Source: Spirochaetaceae bacterium
Lineage (GTDB): Bacteria > Spirochaetota > Spirochaetia > Treponematales > Breznakiellaceae
Assembly: GCA_031257135.1 (NCBI GenBank)
Contig: JAIRPH010000084.1
Coordinates: 1 to 15,050, forward strand
Direction: 5' to 3'
DNA: 15,050 nt
Of this stretch, positions 6,815 to 12,976 are shown one piece after another. Position numbers and translations under genes: made by a program. Numbering within the stretch: the first letter of the stretch is position 1; the number at the start of each line of letters is the position of its first letter. The notes beneath the pieces are model-generated. The model saw only the letters and a list, made by a program, of their open reading frames with translations, searched no databases and was not told the DNA's origin.

Positions 6815-8189
6815 ACTTTTCGCATTTGTCATCGGAATCGTCCTGATGATGCTTGCTATTTCTAAGGGCAAGATGCATCCGTTTCTCGCGATTATGGCAA
6901 TATCTCTGCCTTTGGGATTATTTTTAGGTATTCCGCTGGTGAATACCGCCGATGAAAACGGCGCCGTTACGCCGGGCATAGCCGCGGTAATCGGCGCGGG
7001 ATTTTCAGGAACCTTTACGAGCATCGGCATTGTTATTATTCTTGGAGCTTTGATTGGAACCATACTGGAAACCACGGGCGGAGCCTTCAAGCTCGCCGAT
7101 ATGGTCATCAAGCTGGTAGGACCTCAACATCCGGTATTGGCTATGCAGATAATGGGCTGGGCGGTTTCGATTCCCGTCTTTTGCGATAGCGGCTTTGTGA
7201 TTCTGGACCCTATCCGTAAAGCCCTTGTGCGCCGCACGAAAGCGCGTAGTGTGTCCATGACGGTTGCGTTATCTTCTGGATTGTATGCGTCCTATATGTT
7301 TATCCCTCCGACTCCCGGACCTATTGCAGTCGCCACCATCCTCGGAGCCGGCAATAATCTGTTTCTTGTTATGGTTTTGGGATTAGTCGTTTCGATTCCC
7401 GCCTTGATCGGCGCATTTATCTACGCTTCGTTTATCGGCGATCAGATGCAATCTACGGAAGACCTGAAAACCGATGAAACCGCCCGCAGTTACCGGCAAA
7501 TCCGTGAGGGATATGGAACCTTGCCGGACGGATTCAGCGCAACCGCGCCGATTCTACTGCCGATTCTGCTTATGGCGTTTGGTTCAATCGCTTCAATCTC
7601 GCATTGGACCGGTTCTGCCTTGCAGATGTGTACGTTTTTAGGAACTCCTATCATTGCGCTCTCGGTGGGGCTGGTCTTCGCAATAGCTCAACTAGGAACG
7701 GCTGAAAAACTCGCGGCATTTTATGAGATTACCAATGAAACCTTAAAAATCGTCGGACCTATCTTATTTATTACCGCCGCCGGCGGGGTCTTAGGGCGAA
7801 TTATCGGGGCTTCCGGTATAGCCGATACGGTTGCGGATCGCGCCGGCGGGCTGAGAGGCATGGGTATTCTGTTTCCTTTCCTGCTGTCCGGGGCGTTGAA
7901 ATCGGTACAAGGATCATCTATGGTAGCGTTGACTACCGCCGCGGGCATTGTCGCTCCCCTGCTGAACGTCCTCGGTCTCGGTTCTCCGGCTCGGACCGCT
8001 TTGACGGTCATCGCCATCGGCGCCGGAGCTATGACGGTATCCCACGCCAACGATTCCTACTTCTGGGTTGTTACCAATTTCGGCGGTATGACTCCCGCTC
8101 AGGGATATAAAACCCAAACCGTTGCAACCCTCATAGAGGGAGTCTGCGCTATGATAGGGGTTTTGCTCTTATCGCTCCTGTTGCCGTAG
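6807..8189 (+). CDS. GntP-family permease (gluconate or related sugar-acid symporter)
   Basis: A very hydrophobic protein of 460 residues, near the usual 440-455 of GntP-family proton symporters, with about a dozen membrane segments. Typical family stretches include the N-terminal H-P-F-L-A-I-M, G-F-S-G-T-F-T-S-I-G-I-V-I-I-L-G, the V-F-C-D-S-G-F-V-I-L loop near residue 127, the P-P-T-P-G-P segment near 167, and the C-terminal H-A-N-D-S-Y-F-W-V-V motif. Known members carry gluconate, idonate, glycerate or D-serine, so the exact substrate is open. The ATG lies inside the last codons of the kinase gene (8-base overlap), so translation is probably coupled. Its final codons abut a decayed copy of the queG-like 3' end, and an internal part of the gene recurs at 11341-11491. 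Confidence 0.92.
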   Translation: MDKLFAFVIGIVLMMLAISKGKMHPFLAIMAISLPLGLFLGIPLVNTADENGAVTPGIAAVIGAGFSGTFTSIGIVIILGALIGTILETTGGAFKLADMVIKLVGPQHPVLAMQIMGWAVSIPVFCDSGFVILDPIRKALVRRTKARSVSMTVALSSGLYASYMFIPPTPGPIAVATILGAGNNLFLVMVLGLVVSIPALIGAFIYASFIGDQMQSTEDLKTDETARSYRQIREGYGTLPDGFSATAPILLPILLMAFGSIASISHWTGSALQMCTFLGTPIIALSVGLVFAIAQLGTAEKLAAFYEITNETLKIVGPILFITAAGGVLGRIIGASGIADTVADRAGGLRGMGILFPFLLSGALKSVQGSSMVALTTAAGIVAPLLNVLGLGSPARTALTVIAIGAGAMTVSHANDSYFWVVTNFGGMTPAQGYKTQTVATLIEGVCAMIGVLLLSLLLP

Positions 8190-8380
8190 ATATGCAAGAA
8201 TCATCCGGGCGTTTCGCCGTATTCCCTGAGGACCAAGCCACGAAAAGCCGAGAGCGGTTCCCCTAAATTGCGCCTTCATCGCTTCATCGCTCATCTCAAG
8301 CAGTTCATGAAGATCAAAATACGCCGGCAGGGAACCTTCTTCGACGCGGACGCCGTATAGAGGGCGTCTGTTATAGACTC
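8181..8380 (-). pseudogene. Truncated copy of the queG-like 3' end
   Basis: From 8181 to about 8378 the sequence aligns without gaps to 11500-11697, the last ~66 codons of the intact queG-like gene. I count 14 differences in 198 positions (about 93% identity), mostly transitions. The match starts inside the last codons of gntP and stops just before an IS605-type right end. The rest of the gene is absent, including all iron-sulfur cysteines, and the original stop codon is not preserved (the minus frame reads on into gntP). It is a remnant, not a gene. Confidence 0.88.
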
Positions 8381-8382
8381 GC

Positions 8383-8461
8383 GGAAGTAGAAATCTTGAG
8401 GAGTAAGCCTCGAAAAAGACCTAAGCCTCAAGCCCCCGCCTTTAGGCGTGGGGTAGTTGAC
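8383..8461 (+). mobile_element. IS200/IS605-type right end with omega-RNA-like scaffold, left copy (orphan)
   Basis: This 79-bp segment closely matches 11263-11340. It carries an outer pairing CTTGAGG (8395-8401) with CCTCAAG (8426-8432), then a strong hairpin (CCCC-CGCCT, TT loop, AGGCG-T-GGGG, 8433-8453), and ends in GTTGAC (8456-8461). The hairpin followed closely by a TTGAC/TTCAC-like end is the form I know from IS200/IS605 right ends, whose transcript is the scaffold of the TnpB guide (omega) RNA. No tnpA, tnpB or left end is present here. On the minus strand the same hairpin lies 29 bases past the stop of the leucine-rich-repeat gene, with a T run further on, so it may also act as that gene's terminator. 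The rest of 8190-8489 holds only this and the queG-like remnant. Confidence 0.65.
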
Positions 8462-8489
8462 ATTCAGCCCGCAAACCCCGCCTGTGCTA

Positions 8490-11105
8490 CTACTTACGTT
8501 GCCACTGCCCCTTATTCAAGACATACGTTCCAGCACGTCTTCCGCCGCTTGTGTAGACCCCGCCAAAATTGGAATCGGGGCTAATGCTTGAAATCAATTC
8601 CCAAGGGGCATTTGCCGGGAGCGTTATGCTGGTCAACTGATTTGCTTGAAACGCCAAACGCCCGATGGTGGTAACACTCGATGGAATAGTCACACTGGTC
8701 AACTGATTTTTGTAAAATGCGTATTCCCCGATGGAAGTAACACTGGAAGGAAGAGTCACGCTGGTCAACTGATTGTCTCGAAATGCTCCATCTCCGATTG
8801 AGGTAACGCCCGGTGAAATGGTTACACTGGTCAATCGATTTATGTGAAATGCCTGCCTGCCGATGGCGGTAACACTCGATGGAATGACCACATTAGTCAA
8901 CTGATTTTCCTCAAACGCCGCTTCTTCAATGGAAGTGACGCCCGGTGAAATGGTTACCTTGGTCAACTGATTTGACTGAAACGCCAAACGCCCGATGGTG
9001 GTAACGCTCGATGGAATGACCACGCTGGTCAACTGATTTTTCCGAAACGCCGCTTCCTCGATGGAGGTAACGCCTGATGGAATGTCCACGCTGGTCAACT
9101 GATTGTCTCGAAATGCTCTCGCTCCAATATTGGTAACACTCGACGGAATAACTATACTGGTCAACTGATTTTCCTGAAACGCCGCTTCCTCGATGGAGGT
9201 AACGCCTGATGGAATGACCACGCTGGTCAATTGATTTTCCTGAAACGCCAAACGCCCGATGGTGGTAACGCTCGATGGAATAGTCACACTGGTCAACTGA
9301 TTTTTGTAAAATGCCTGCACCCCGATTGAGGTAACGCCTGATGGAATGACCACACTGGTCAACTGATTTTTCTGAAACGCCAAACGCCCGATGGTGGTAA
9401 CGCTCGATGGAATAGTCACGCTGGTCAACTGATTTTCGCAAAATGCCTGCTCCTCGATTGAGGTAACGCCGGGTGGAATGATCACACTGGTCAACCGATT
9501 TGCCTGAAACGCCGCTTCCTCGATGGAGGTAACACCGTAGGGAATAACTACGCTGGTCAACTGATTATTGGCAAACGCCCAATACCCAATGGAGGTAACG
9601 CCAATCCCATAGGGAATGACAATATCTCCAGTAATAGTTCCAGCTCTGCTGTTCTTGGTTAAAGTTCCTTTATTATCTATGGTAAACTTTTCCACATCTT
9701 TTTGGGAAAATCCTTTCAAAATTACCCCGTACTGCTGTACATTTGAGGTCTGAGTATACTGCTGTTCTGTGAGGATGCTGATTTTATTCTGCTTGGCGGC
9801 TTGTTCTACGCCCATGCCGTCTATACTGGTGATCTGAATCTTCAGATTATCGGTGAGCAGATTGGCGTCTACACTGGGAAATGACACCTCTTTAAGAACT
9901 GTTAATACCGGCATTGCTACATAGGTACTCATTTTCGATCTTCCTGCATTCAAGCCGTAGGTCATCGATACGGTTTGTTTTCCAATACTTTTACCGTCGG
10001 CATTGATGATCTCAACCACTACCGCATAGTCTTTTTTAACCTCGGTAAAAGGCGAAGGGGTACTGACGCTGTTCGCGGGCCAATTCAGTCCCCATGTTTC
10101 GGCTTTGCCGGTGGCGGCTAGTCCCTGCTTCAGGGTCCGTATTACTTGGTTTATCGTTTCAAACCACGCAACATCGGGGACTGCGCTCATAGTGAAACTC
10201 AAGGCTACGGTCTCGTTCTGATAGTTTATAGCTCCCTGTTTGACATCAGTGGAATACACAAGATAGTAAGGATTCGTTTTGACGTAATTGACGTAATACG
10301 ACTCCGCCTCGGTCAGGCGGTCTACCCATTGCCGCCGCCATTGGATGTCATTCCGTACATTCGCGCCGATATTCCCGCTAGTAACATCAGCAGTGAGGAT
10401 GTTCAGCCGACTCGCCGCTTCCGCCGATTCAGGATCATAACTTGCGGACTGGATGTAGCAACTTAACGCCTCGACTACGGTGCCGTTTTTCTGAGCGGTG
10501 ATGCCTTGAGCAAGGGCGGTCTGCGCGCTTACCGCCTGCTGAGAACTTGCGGCTGAAAGTTCTTGTTTCGCCTTATCGGTCAGGGTGATTCCCATCTGGG
10601 CGAGAAGCTCTGCCGAAGCCTTGCGGATGCCCGTAAAGTTATCGAACTCAGCAATACTGCACACCCCGGAATAAGAAGCCTTCGTGACGGCGTCTTTCGC
10701 GCTTCCAATCTGCATCTGAAGCGCGTAGCCTGAACTGGTTTTCGTAATCGAGCCGGTCATAATATAATCCGTATGGATCAGGTGTCCCAATTGGATTACA
10801 TTAGGATTCTCATCTTCATAGTATCCGCTCAGGGTTTCCTCGAAGAGTTTTTGGAGATTCTGTCGATCCAGCACGGAAAGAGCGGAATATTTAGTGAAAT
10901 CTTGGACAAACACACCTTGCGCCATAGTGGGCAGGTAATTTTGATCCGCCGGCAAGTCCTGCGCTTGCGGGACCAAAATAGCCAAGCTGATGCCTTTGCC
11001 GCCGGTTCCTGTAAAGTAGGGATTAGCTGTCGCGGAGGACGGTTCTGCGGATAAAGCAAAACCGATACACCATAGCAATAAACTAAAGCATAGACACCGT
11101 TTCAT
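8490..11105 (-). CDS. Secreted BspA-like leucine-rich-repeat protein with CsgG/LpoB-like N-terminal domain
   Basis: A protein of 871 residues. The ATG at 11105 is chosen because AAAGGAG lies about seven bases upstream and a clean signal peptide follows (M-K-R-C, hydrophobic core, cut likely after A-L-S-A, residue 20); a longer frame from 11126 lacks such a site. Residues about 40-165 (L-A-I-L-V, V-L-D-R-Q-N-L-Q-K-L-F-E-E, Y-I-M-T-G-S-I) resemble the CsgG/LpoB/TolB-like fold. About 180-225 looks like a TPR helix pair, and 230-490 is unassigned. About 497-826 is 15 tandem 22-residue TpLRR/BspA repeats of the form I-P-x-x-V-T-x-I-x-x-x-A-F-x-x-N-Q-L-T-S-V. The end, G-G-R-R-A-G-T-Y, resembles tails of treponeme repeat proteins. 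It is probably periplasmic or surface exposed; adhesion is a family-based guess. It lies alone, bracketed by two IS605-type ends, suggesting it arrived as a cassette. Confidence 0.9.
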   Translation of the reverse strand: MKRCLCFSLLLWCIGFALSAEPSSATANPYFTGTGGKGISLAILVPQAQDLPADQNYLPTMAQGVFVQDFTKYSALSVLDRQNLQKLFEETLSGYYEDENPNVIQLGHLIHTDYIMTGSITKTSSGYALQMQIGSAKDAVTKASYSGVCSIAEFDNFTGIRKASAELLAQMGITLTDKAKQELSAASSQQAVSAQTALAQGITAQKNGTVVEALSCYIQSASYDPESAEAASRLNILTADVTSGNIGANVRNDIQWRRQWVDRLTEAESYYVNYVKTNPYYLVYSTDVKQGAINYQNETVALSFTMSAVPDVAWFETINQVIRTLKQGLAATGKAETWGLNWPANSVSTPSPFTEVKKDYAVVVEIINADGKSIGKQTVSMTYGLNAGRSKMSTYVAMPVLTVLKEVSFPSVDANLLTDNLKIQITSIDGMGVEQAAKQNKISILTEQQYTQTSNVQQYGVILKGFSQKDVEKFTIDNKGTLTKNSRAGTITGDIVIPYGIGVTSIGYWAFANNQLTSVVIPYGVTSIEEAAFQANRLTSVIIPPGVTSIEEQAFCENQLTSVTIPSSVTTIGRLAFQKNQLTSVVIPSGVTSIGVQAFYKNQLTSVTIPSSVTTIGRLAFQENQLTSVVIPSGVTSIEEAAFQENQLTSIVIPSSVTNIGARAFRDNQLTSVDIPSGVTSIEEAAFRKNQLTSVVIPSSVTTIGRLAFQSNQLTKVTISPGVTSIEEAAFEENQLTNVVIPSSVTAIGRQAFHINRLTSVTISPGVTSIGDGAFRDNQLTSVTLPSSVTSIGEYAFYKNQLTSVTIPSSVTTIGRLAFQANQLTSITLPANAPWELISSISPDSNFGGVYTSGGRRAGTYVLNKGQWQRK
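8628..9617 (-). repeat. Tandem 66-bp repeat array (15 leucine-rich repeats)
   Basis: About 15 units of 66 bp (22 codons). Over much of the array two unit types alternate: one encoding I-P-S-S-V-T-T-I-G-R-L-A-F-Q, the other I-P-S-G-V-T-S-I-E-E-A-A-F, giving a higher-order period of about 132 bp. Several units differ at only a few bases, so unit number can probably change by slippage or recombination without shifting the frame. Confidence 0.9.
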
Positions 11106-11170
11106 AGATAACTCCTTTAAAAGCAATATTTTTCATCGTCTGGGAAATACTATCACATCAATAAAAATAA

Positions 11171-11330
11171 ATAAACTACGCGGATATACACCCGCCAGCC
11201 GAAGTAACGTCTATGGACATCAAGCTACTGGAGGCAACCAGTATGAAAAGCAGGCTGGTGAATGAAGTAGAAATCTTGAGGAGCAAGCCGAGCAATCGAC
11301 CCACGCCTCAAGCCCCAGCCTTTAGGCGTG
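11171..11330 (+). pseudogene. Remnant of tnpB (IS200/IS605 OrfB) C-terminal tail
   Basis: A plus-strand frame open from the stop at 11168-11170 reads H-P-P-A-E-V-T-S-M-D then N-E-V-E-I-L-R-S-K-P and Q-A-P-A-F-R-R-G. This low-complexity form, running straight into the right-end hairpin, matches what I know of TnpB C-terminal tails. The catalytic RuvC-like part and zinc finger are missing, so it cannot be functional. The upstream part overlaps the likely leader and promoter region of the divergent leucine-rich-repeat gene; 11106-11170 is AT-rich with no clear promoter match. Confidence 0.5.
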
Positions 11331-11340
11331 GGGTGTTGAC
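11263..11340 (+). mobile_element. IS200/IS605-type right end with omega-RNA-like scaffold, right copy
   Basis: Direct-orientation partner of 8383-8461. CTTGAGG (11275-11281) pairs with CCTCAAG (11306-11312). The hairpin CCCC-a-GCCT, TT, AGGC-gt-GGGG (11313-11333) follows, and GTTGAC closes it at 11335-11340. The paired arms are kept while the sequence between them differs between the copies, as expected of a folded RNA. Just after the end, the gntP fragment begins, occupying the place a guide would take. Confidence 0.65.
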
Positions 11341-11491
11341 GGCTCTTGGTTCAATCGCTTTAACAGCGGGCTGGAAAGGCTCTGCTTTGCAGATGTGTAC
11401 GTTTTTAGAGAATCCTATCATTGCGCTCGCGGTAGGGCTGGTTTTCGCAATAGCCCAACTGGGAACGGCTGAAAAACTCAACGCCTTTTAT
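11341..11491 (+). pseudogene. Internal fragment of a second gntP gene
   Basis: It aligns without gaps to 7574-7724 of the intact permease gene at a constant offset of 3767. I count about 25 differences in 151 positions (83% identity). The encoded peptide is still close (G-S-A-L-Q-M-C-T-F-L, then G-L-V-F-A-I-A-Q-L-G-T-A-E-K-L). The fragment begins exactly at the IS605-type end and stops at the last codons of the convergent queG-like gene, whose stop codon lies in it. At 83% it comes from a diverged paralogue or another strain, not a very recent copy. Confidence 0.88.
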
Positions 11492-12396
11492 TTCTTGTAT
11501 TGCCGTAGATATTCAAGAATCATCCGGGCGTTTCGCCGTATTCCCTGAGGACCAAGCCATGAGAAGCCAAGAGCGGTCCCCTTAAACCGCGCCTTCATCG
11601 CTTCATCGCTCATCTCAAGCAGTTCATGAAGATCAAGATGCGCCGGCAGGGAACCTTCTTCGACGCGGACGCCGTAGAGCGGGCGTCTGTTATGAACGCA
11701 GGCATCCTGACAAGCGGTACAGCCGTACAGCCGGTTTCCCCAATGCCGGACGACCTCTGCCGGGACGGTTTCCTCCCTACCGGAAGCGTACCACTGGATA
11801 CAGCGGCTGAGGGTAATGGAGCCGTCTCCGCACAGCCCTTTGGTCGGACAGGCTTCGGCGCAGGGAGGCAGATCAGGATCGCAGGCGGCACAGTAATGCC
11901 CTGTTATGGGACCGTCTCCGATTACCTCGAAAGGCAAGGTCATAGCGGCGATGATAATAAGCGAGCCTGCTTCGGGGGTAATGACGAGTCCGTTTCGCCC
12001 TAAAACGCCAAGCCCGCAGGCAACAGCCAGCGGTTTCTCCGGCACCGGAGAATTGCAGAGAATCCTGAAATCAGCCTTTGCGCCGCCGTACCGGAGCCGG
12101 AGTTCTTTGGCAAGCTCCTGAAGCCGCCGTACCGCGGTCCGGTAATAATTCCGCCGGGCAAAAGGCGCGATAACGCCGCGGTAAGGGTCAGAGGCTGGTT
12201 CGGTATGATTCTGGTTTCCGTACCCCAACGCGGCGACAAGCAGAGAAGGCGAGCCTGTCCGGTATTGTTCCGGCATCGAGCCGTGCGGGTTAAAAGGCGC
12301 GAGAAACCGCCCGCGGACAAAACCTGCATCTAAAACCATAGCCCGGATGACCTCTTTCAGTTTTTCTTGATTCTGTGCTATTTTTATCCTATGCAT
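11488..12396 (-). CDS. QueG-like double [4Fe-4S] protein (epoxyqueuosine reductase family)
   Basis: A protein of 302 residues from the ATG at 12396 (M-H-R-I-K-I). An ATG at 12408 is a possible alternative, and further upstream the frame is only antisense to the Nudix gene. QueG reduces epoxyqueuosine to queuosine in tRNA with cobalamin and two [4Fe-4S] clusters. Family features seen: A-R-R-N-Y-Y near the QueG G-R-D-Y-H site; P-L-A-V-A-C-G-L-G-V-L-G-R-N; and eight cluster cysteines, C169, C172, C179, C183-P, C199, and Y-G-C226-T-A-C229-Q-D-A-C233. Two oddities: the first cluster has six residues between its second and third cysteine (QueG usually has two), and the catalytic Asp of the V-D-S/T-x-P motif is Asn115 here. 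It lacks the C-terminal HEAT extension. It may be a true QueG or a paralogue with another substrate. Confidence 0.78.
   Translation of the reverse strand: MHRIKIAQNQEKLKEVIRAMVLDAGFVRGRFLAPFNPHGSMPEQYRTGSPSLLVAALGYGNQNHTEPASDPYRGVIAPFARRNYYRTAVRRLQELAKELRLRYGGAKADFRILCNSPVPEKPLAVACGLGVLGRNGLVITPEAGSLIIIAAMTLPFEVIGDGPITGHYCAACDPDLPPCAEACPTKGLCGDGSITLSRCIQWYASGREETVPAEVVRHWGNRLYGCTACQDACVHNRRPLYGVRVEEGSLPAHLDLHELLEMSDEAMKARFKGTALGFSWLGPQGIRRNARMILEYLRQYKK
12376..12396 (+). promoter_or_regulatory. Shared palindromic start ATGCAT with possible leaderless promoter
   Basis: ATGCAT at 12391-12396 is its own reverse complement, so it gives ATG to the Nudix gene on the plus strand and ATG to the queG-like gene on the minus strand. 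Neither start has a purine-rich ribosome site before it, unlike most genes in this window. An extended -10 (TGC-TATTTT, 12376-12384) would place the plus-strand transcript start at or next to 12391. On the minus strand TATGAA (12404-12409) with TTTCCA 17 bases upstream would do the same near 12397. Leaderless transcription is an inference from this spacing. Confidence 0.4.
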
Positions 12397-12963
12397 AACG
12401 AATTTCATAGTAACGAACGCTTGATTTGGAAAGAAGAGGGGCGCAGGAAGGTATTCTCTTGTCCGATTTTTTCCATTCAGGAACGTATCTGCCGGTCTCC
12501 TGACAATGATCTGCGGACATTTACCGTACTGGACGCTCCGGATTGGGCTATTGTGGTGCCGGTATTGGAAACCGAAGCAGGCAGGAAGTTTATAATGGTC
12601 CGGCAGTGGCGGCATGGGTCTCAAGAACTGAGCTTGGAATTCCCCGGAGGCGTTTTTGAACCCGGCGAATCCGCCGAGTCCGCCGCGCTCAGAGAATTGC
12701 AGGAAGAAACTGCGTATACTGCCGGCAGTATCAGGAAACTGGGAGATTGCAGTCCGAATCCGGCTATTATGTCCAATCGGGTTCACTTCTTTTTGGCTGA
12801 AAATTTAAAGCCTTTGGCTGGTCAAAACTTGGATGAAGATGAATATGTGGATGTGGAATTAACGCCTATAGAAGAGGCGTTTCATGGCATCGGCAAGCCT
12901 CCCTATATTCATGCTCTCATGGGAACCGCTTTGGCTCTGTTTTCGCAGATATCCCCGCCTTGA
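12391..12963 (+). CDS. Nudix hydrolase, ADP-ribose pyrophosphatase-like
   Basis: A protein of 190 residues with a Nudix box: G-G-V-F-E-P-G-E, then R-E-L-Q-E-E-T at about residues 89-110, fitting G-x5-E-x7-R-E-U-x-E-E except that the last Gly is Ala. Upstream there is the strand pattern of NudF-like enzymes (D-A-P-D-W-A-I-V-V-P-V-L and V-R-Q-W-R-H-G). Such enzymes hydrolyse ADP-ribose or nucleotide sugars with Mg2+; the exact substrate cannot be told. The ATG at 12391 is preferred; a TTG at 12367 in frame is the alternative. It diverges from the queG-like gene with overlapping 5' ends and converges on the LysM lipoprotein gene 13 bases away. Confidence 0.88.
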   Translation: MHNEFHSNERLIWKEEGRRKVFSCPIFSIQERICRSPDNDLRTFTVLDAPDWAIVVPVLETEAGRKFIMVRQWRHGSQELSLEFPGGVFEPGESAESAALRELQEETAYTAGSIRKLGDCSPNPAIMSNRVHFFLAENLKPLAGQNLDEDEYVDVELTPIEEAFHGIGKPPYIHALMGTALALFSQISPP

Positions 12964-12972
12964 GGCGGGGAT
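12951..12972. terminator. 22-bp hairpin between convergent genes
   Basis: ATCCCCGCCT (12951-12960) and AGGCGGGGAT (12963-12972) form a perfect 10-bp inverted repeat with a 2-base gap (nine pairs with a 4-base loop in practice). It covers the stop codon of the Nudix gene and lies five bases from the stop of the convergent lipoprotein gene. Neither side has a clear T run, so it may be a weak bidirectional terminator or an RNA-stabilising 3' hairpin. Confidence 0.5.
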
Positions 12973-12976
12973 GATA

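Noticed and set aside
8396..8584. 62-codon plus-strand frame starting in the left IS605-type end
   Set aside because: It crosses a structured RNA element and then runs antisense into the LRR gene; the few tail-like residues are explained by the tnpB/right-end overlap.
8926..9441. 171-codon open frame on the minus strand inside the repeat array
   Set aside because: It is a second frame of the 66-bp repeats; because the unit is a multiple of three, one lucky open unit keeps the whole shadow frame open. It has no ribosome site and no independent support.
8628..9617. Regular repeats suggesting a CRISPR array
   Set aside because: The 66-bp units are contiguous, coding and without unique spacers; they translate to leucine-rich repeats.
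11626..12003. 125-codon plus-strand frame
   Set aside because: Antisense to the queG-like gene, whose cysteine motifs fix the coding frame on the other strand.
12397..12786. N-terminal extension of the queG-like frame by up to 130 codons
   Set aside because: This part is exactly antisense to the Nudix gene and shows no protein-like pattern; the QueG-type start helix begins right after 12396.
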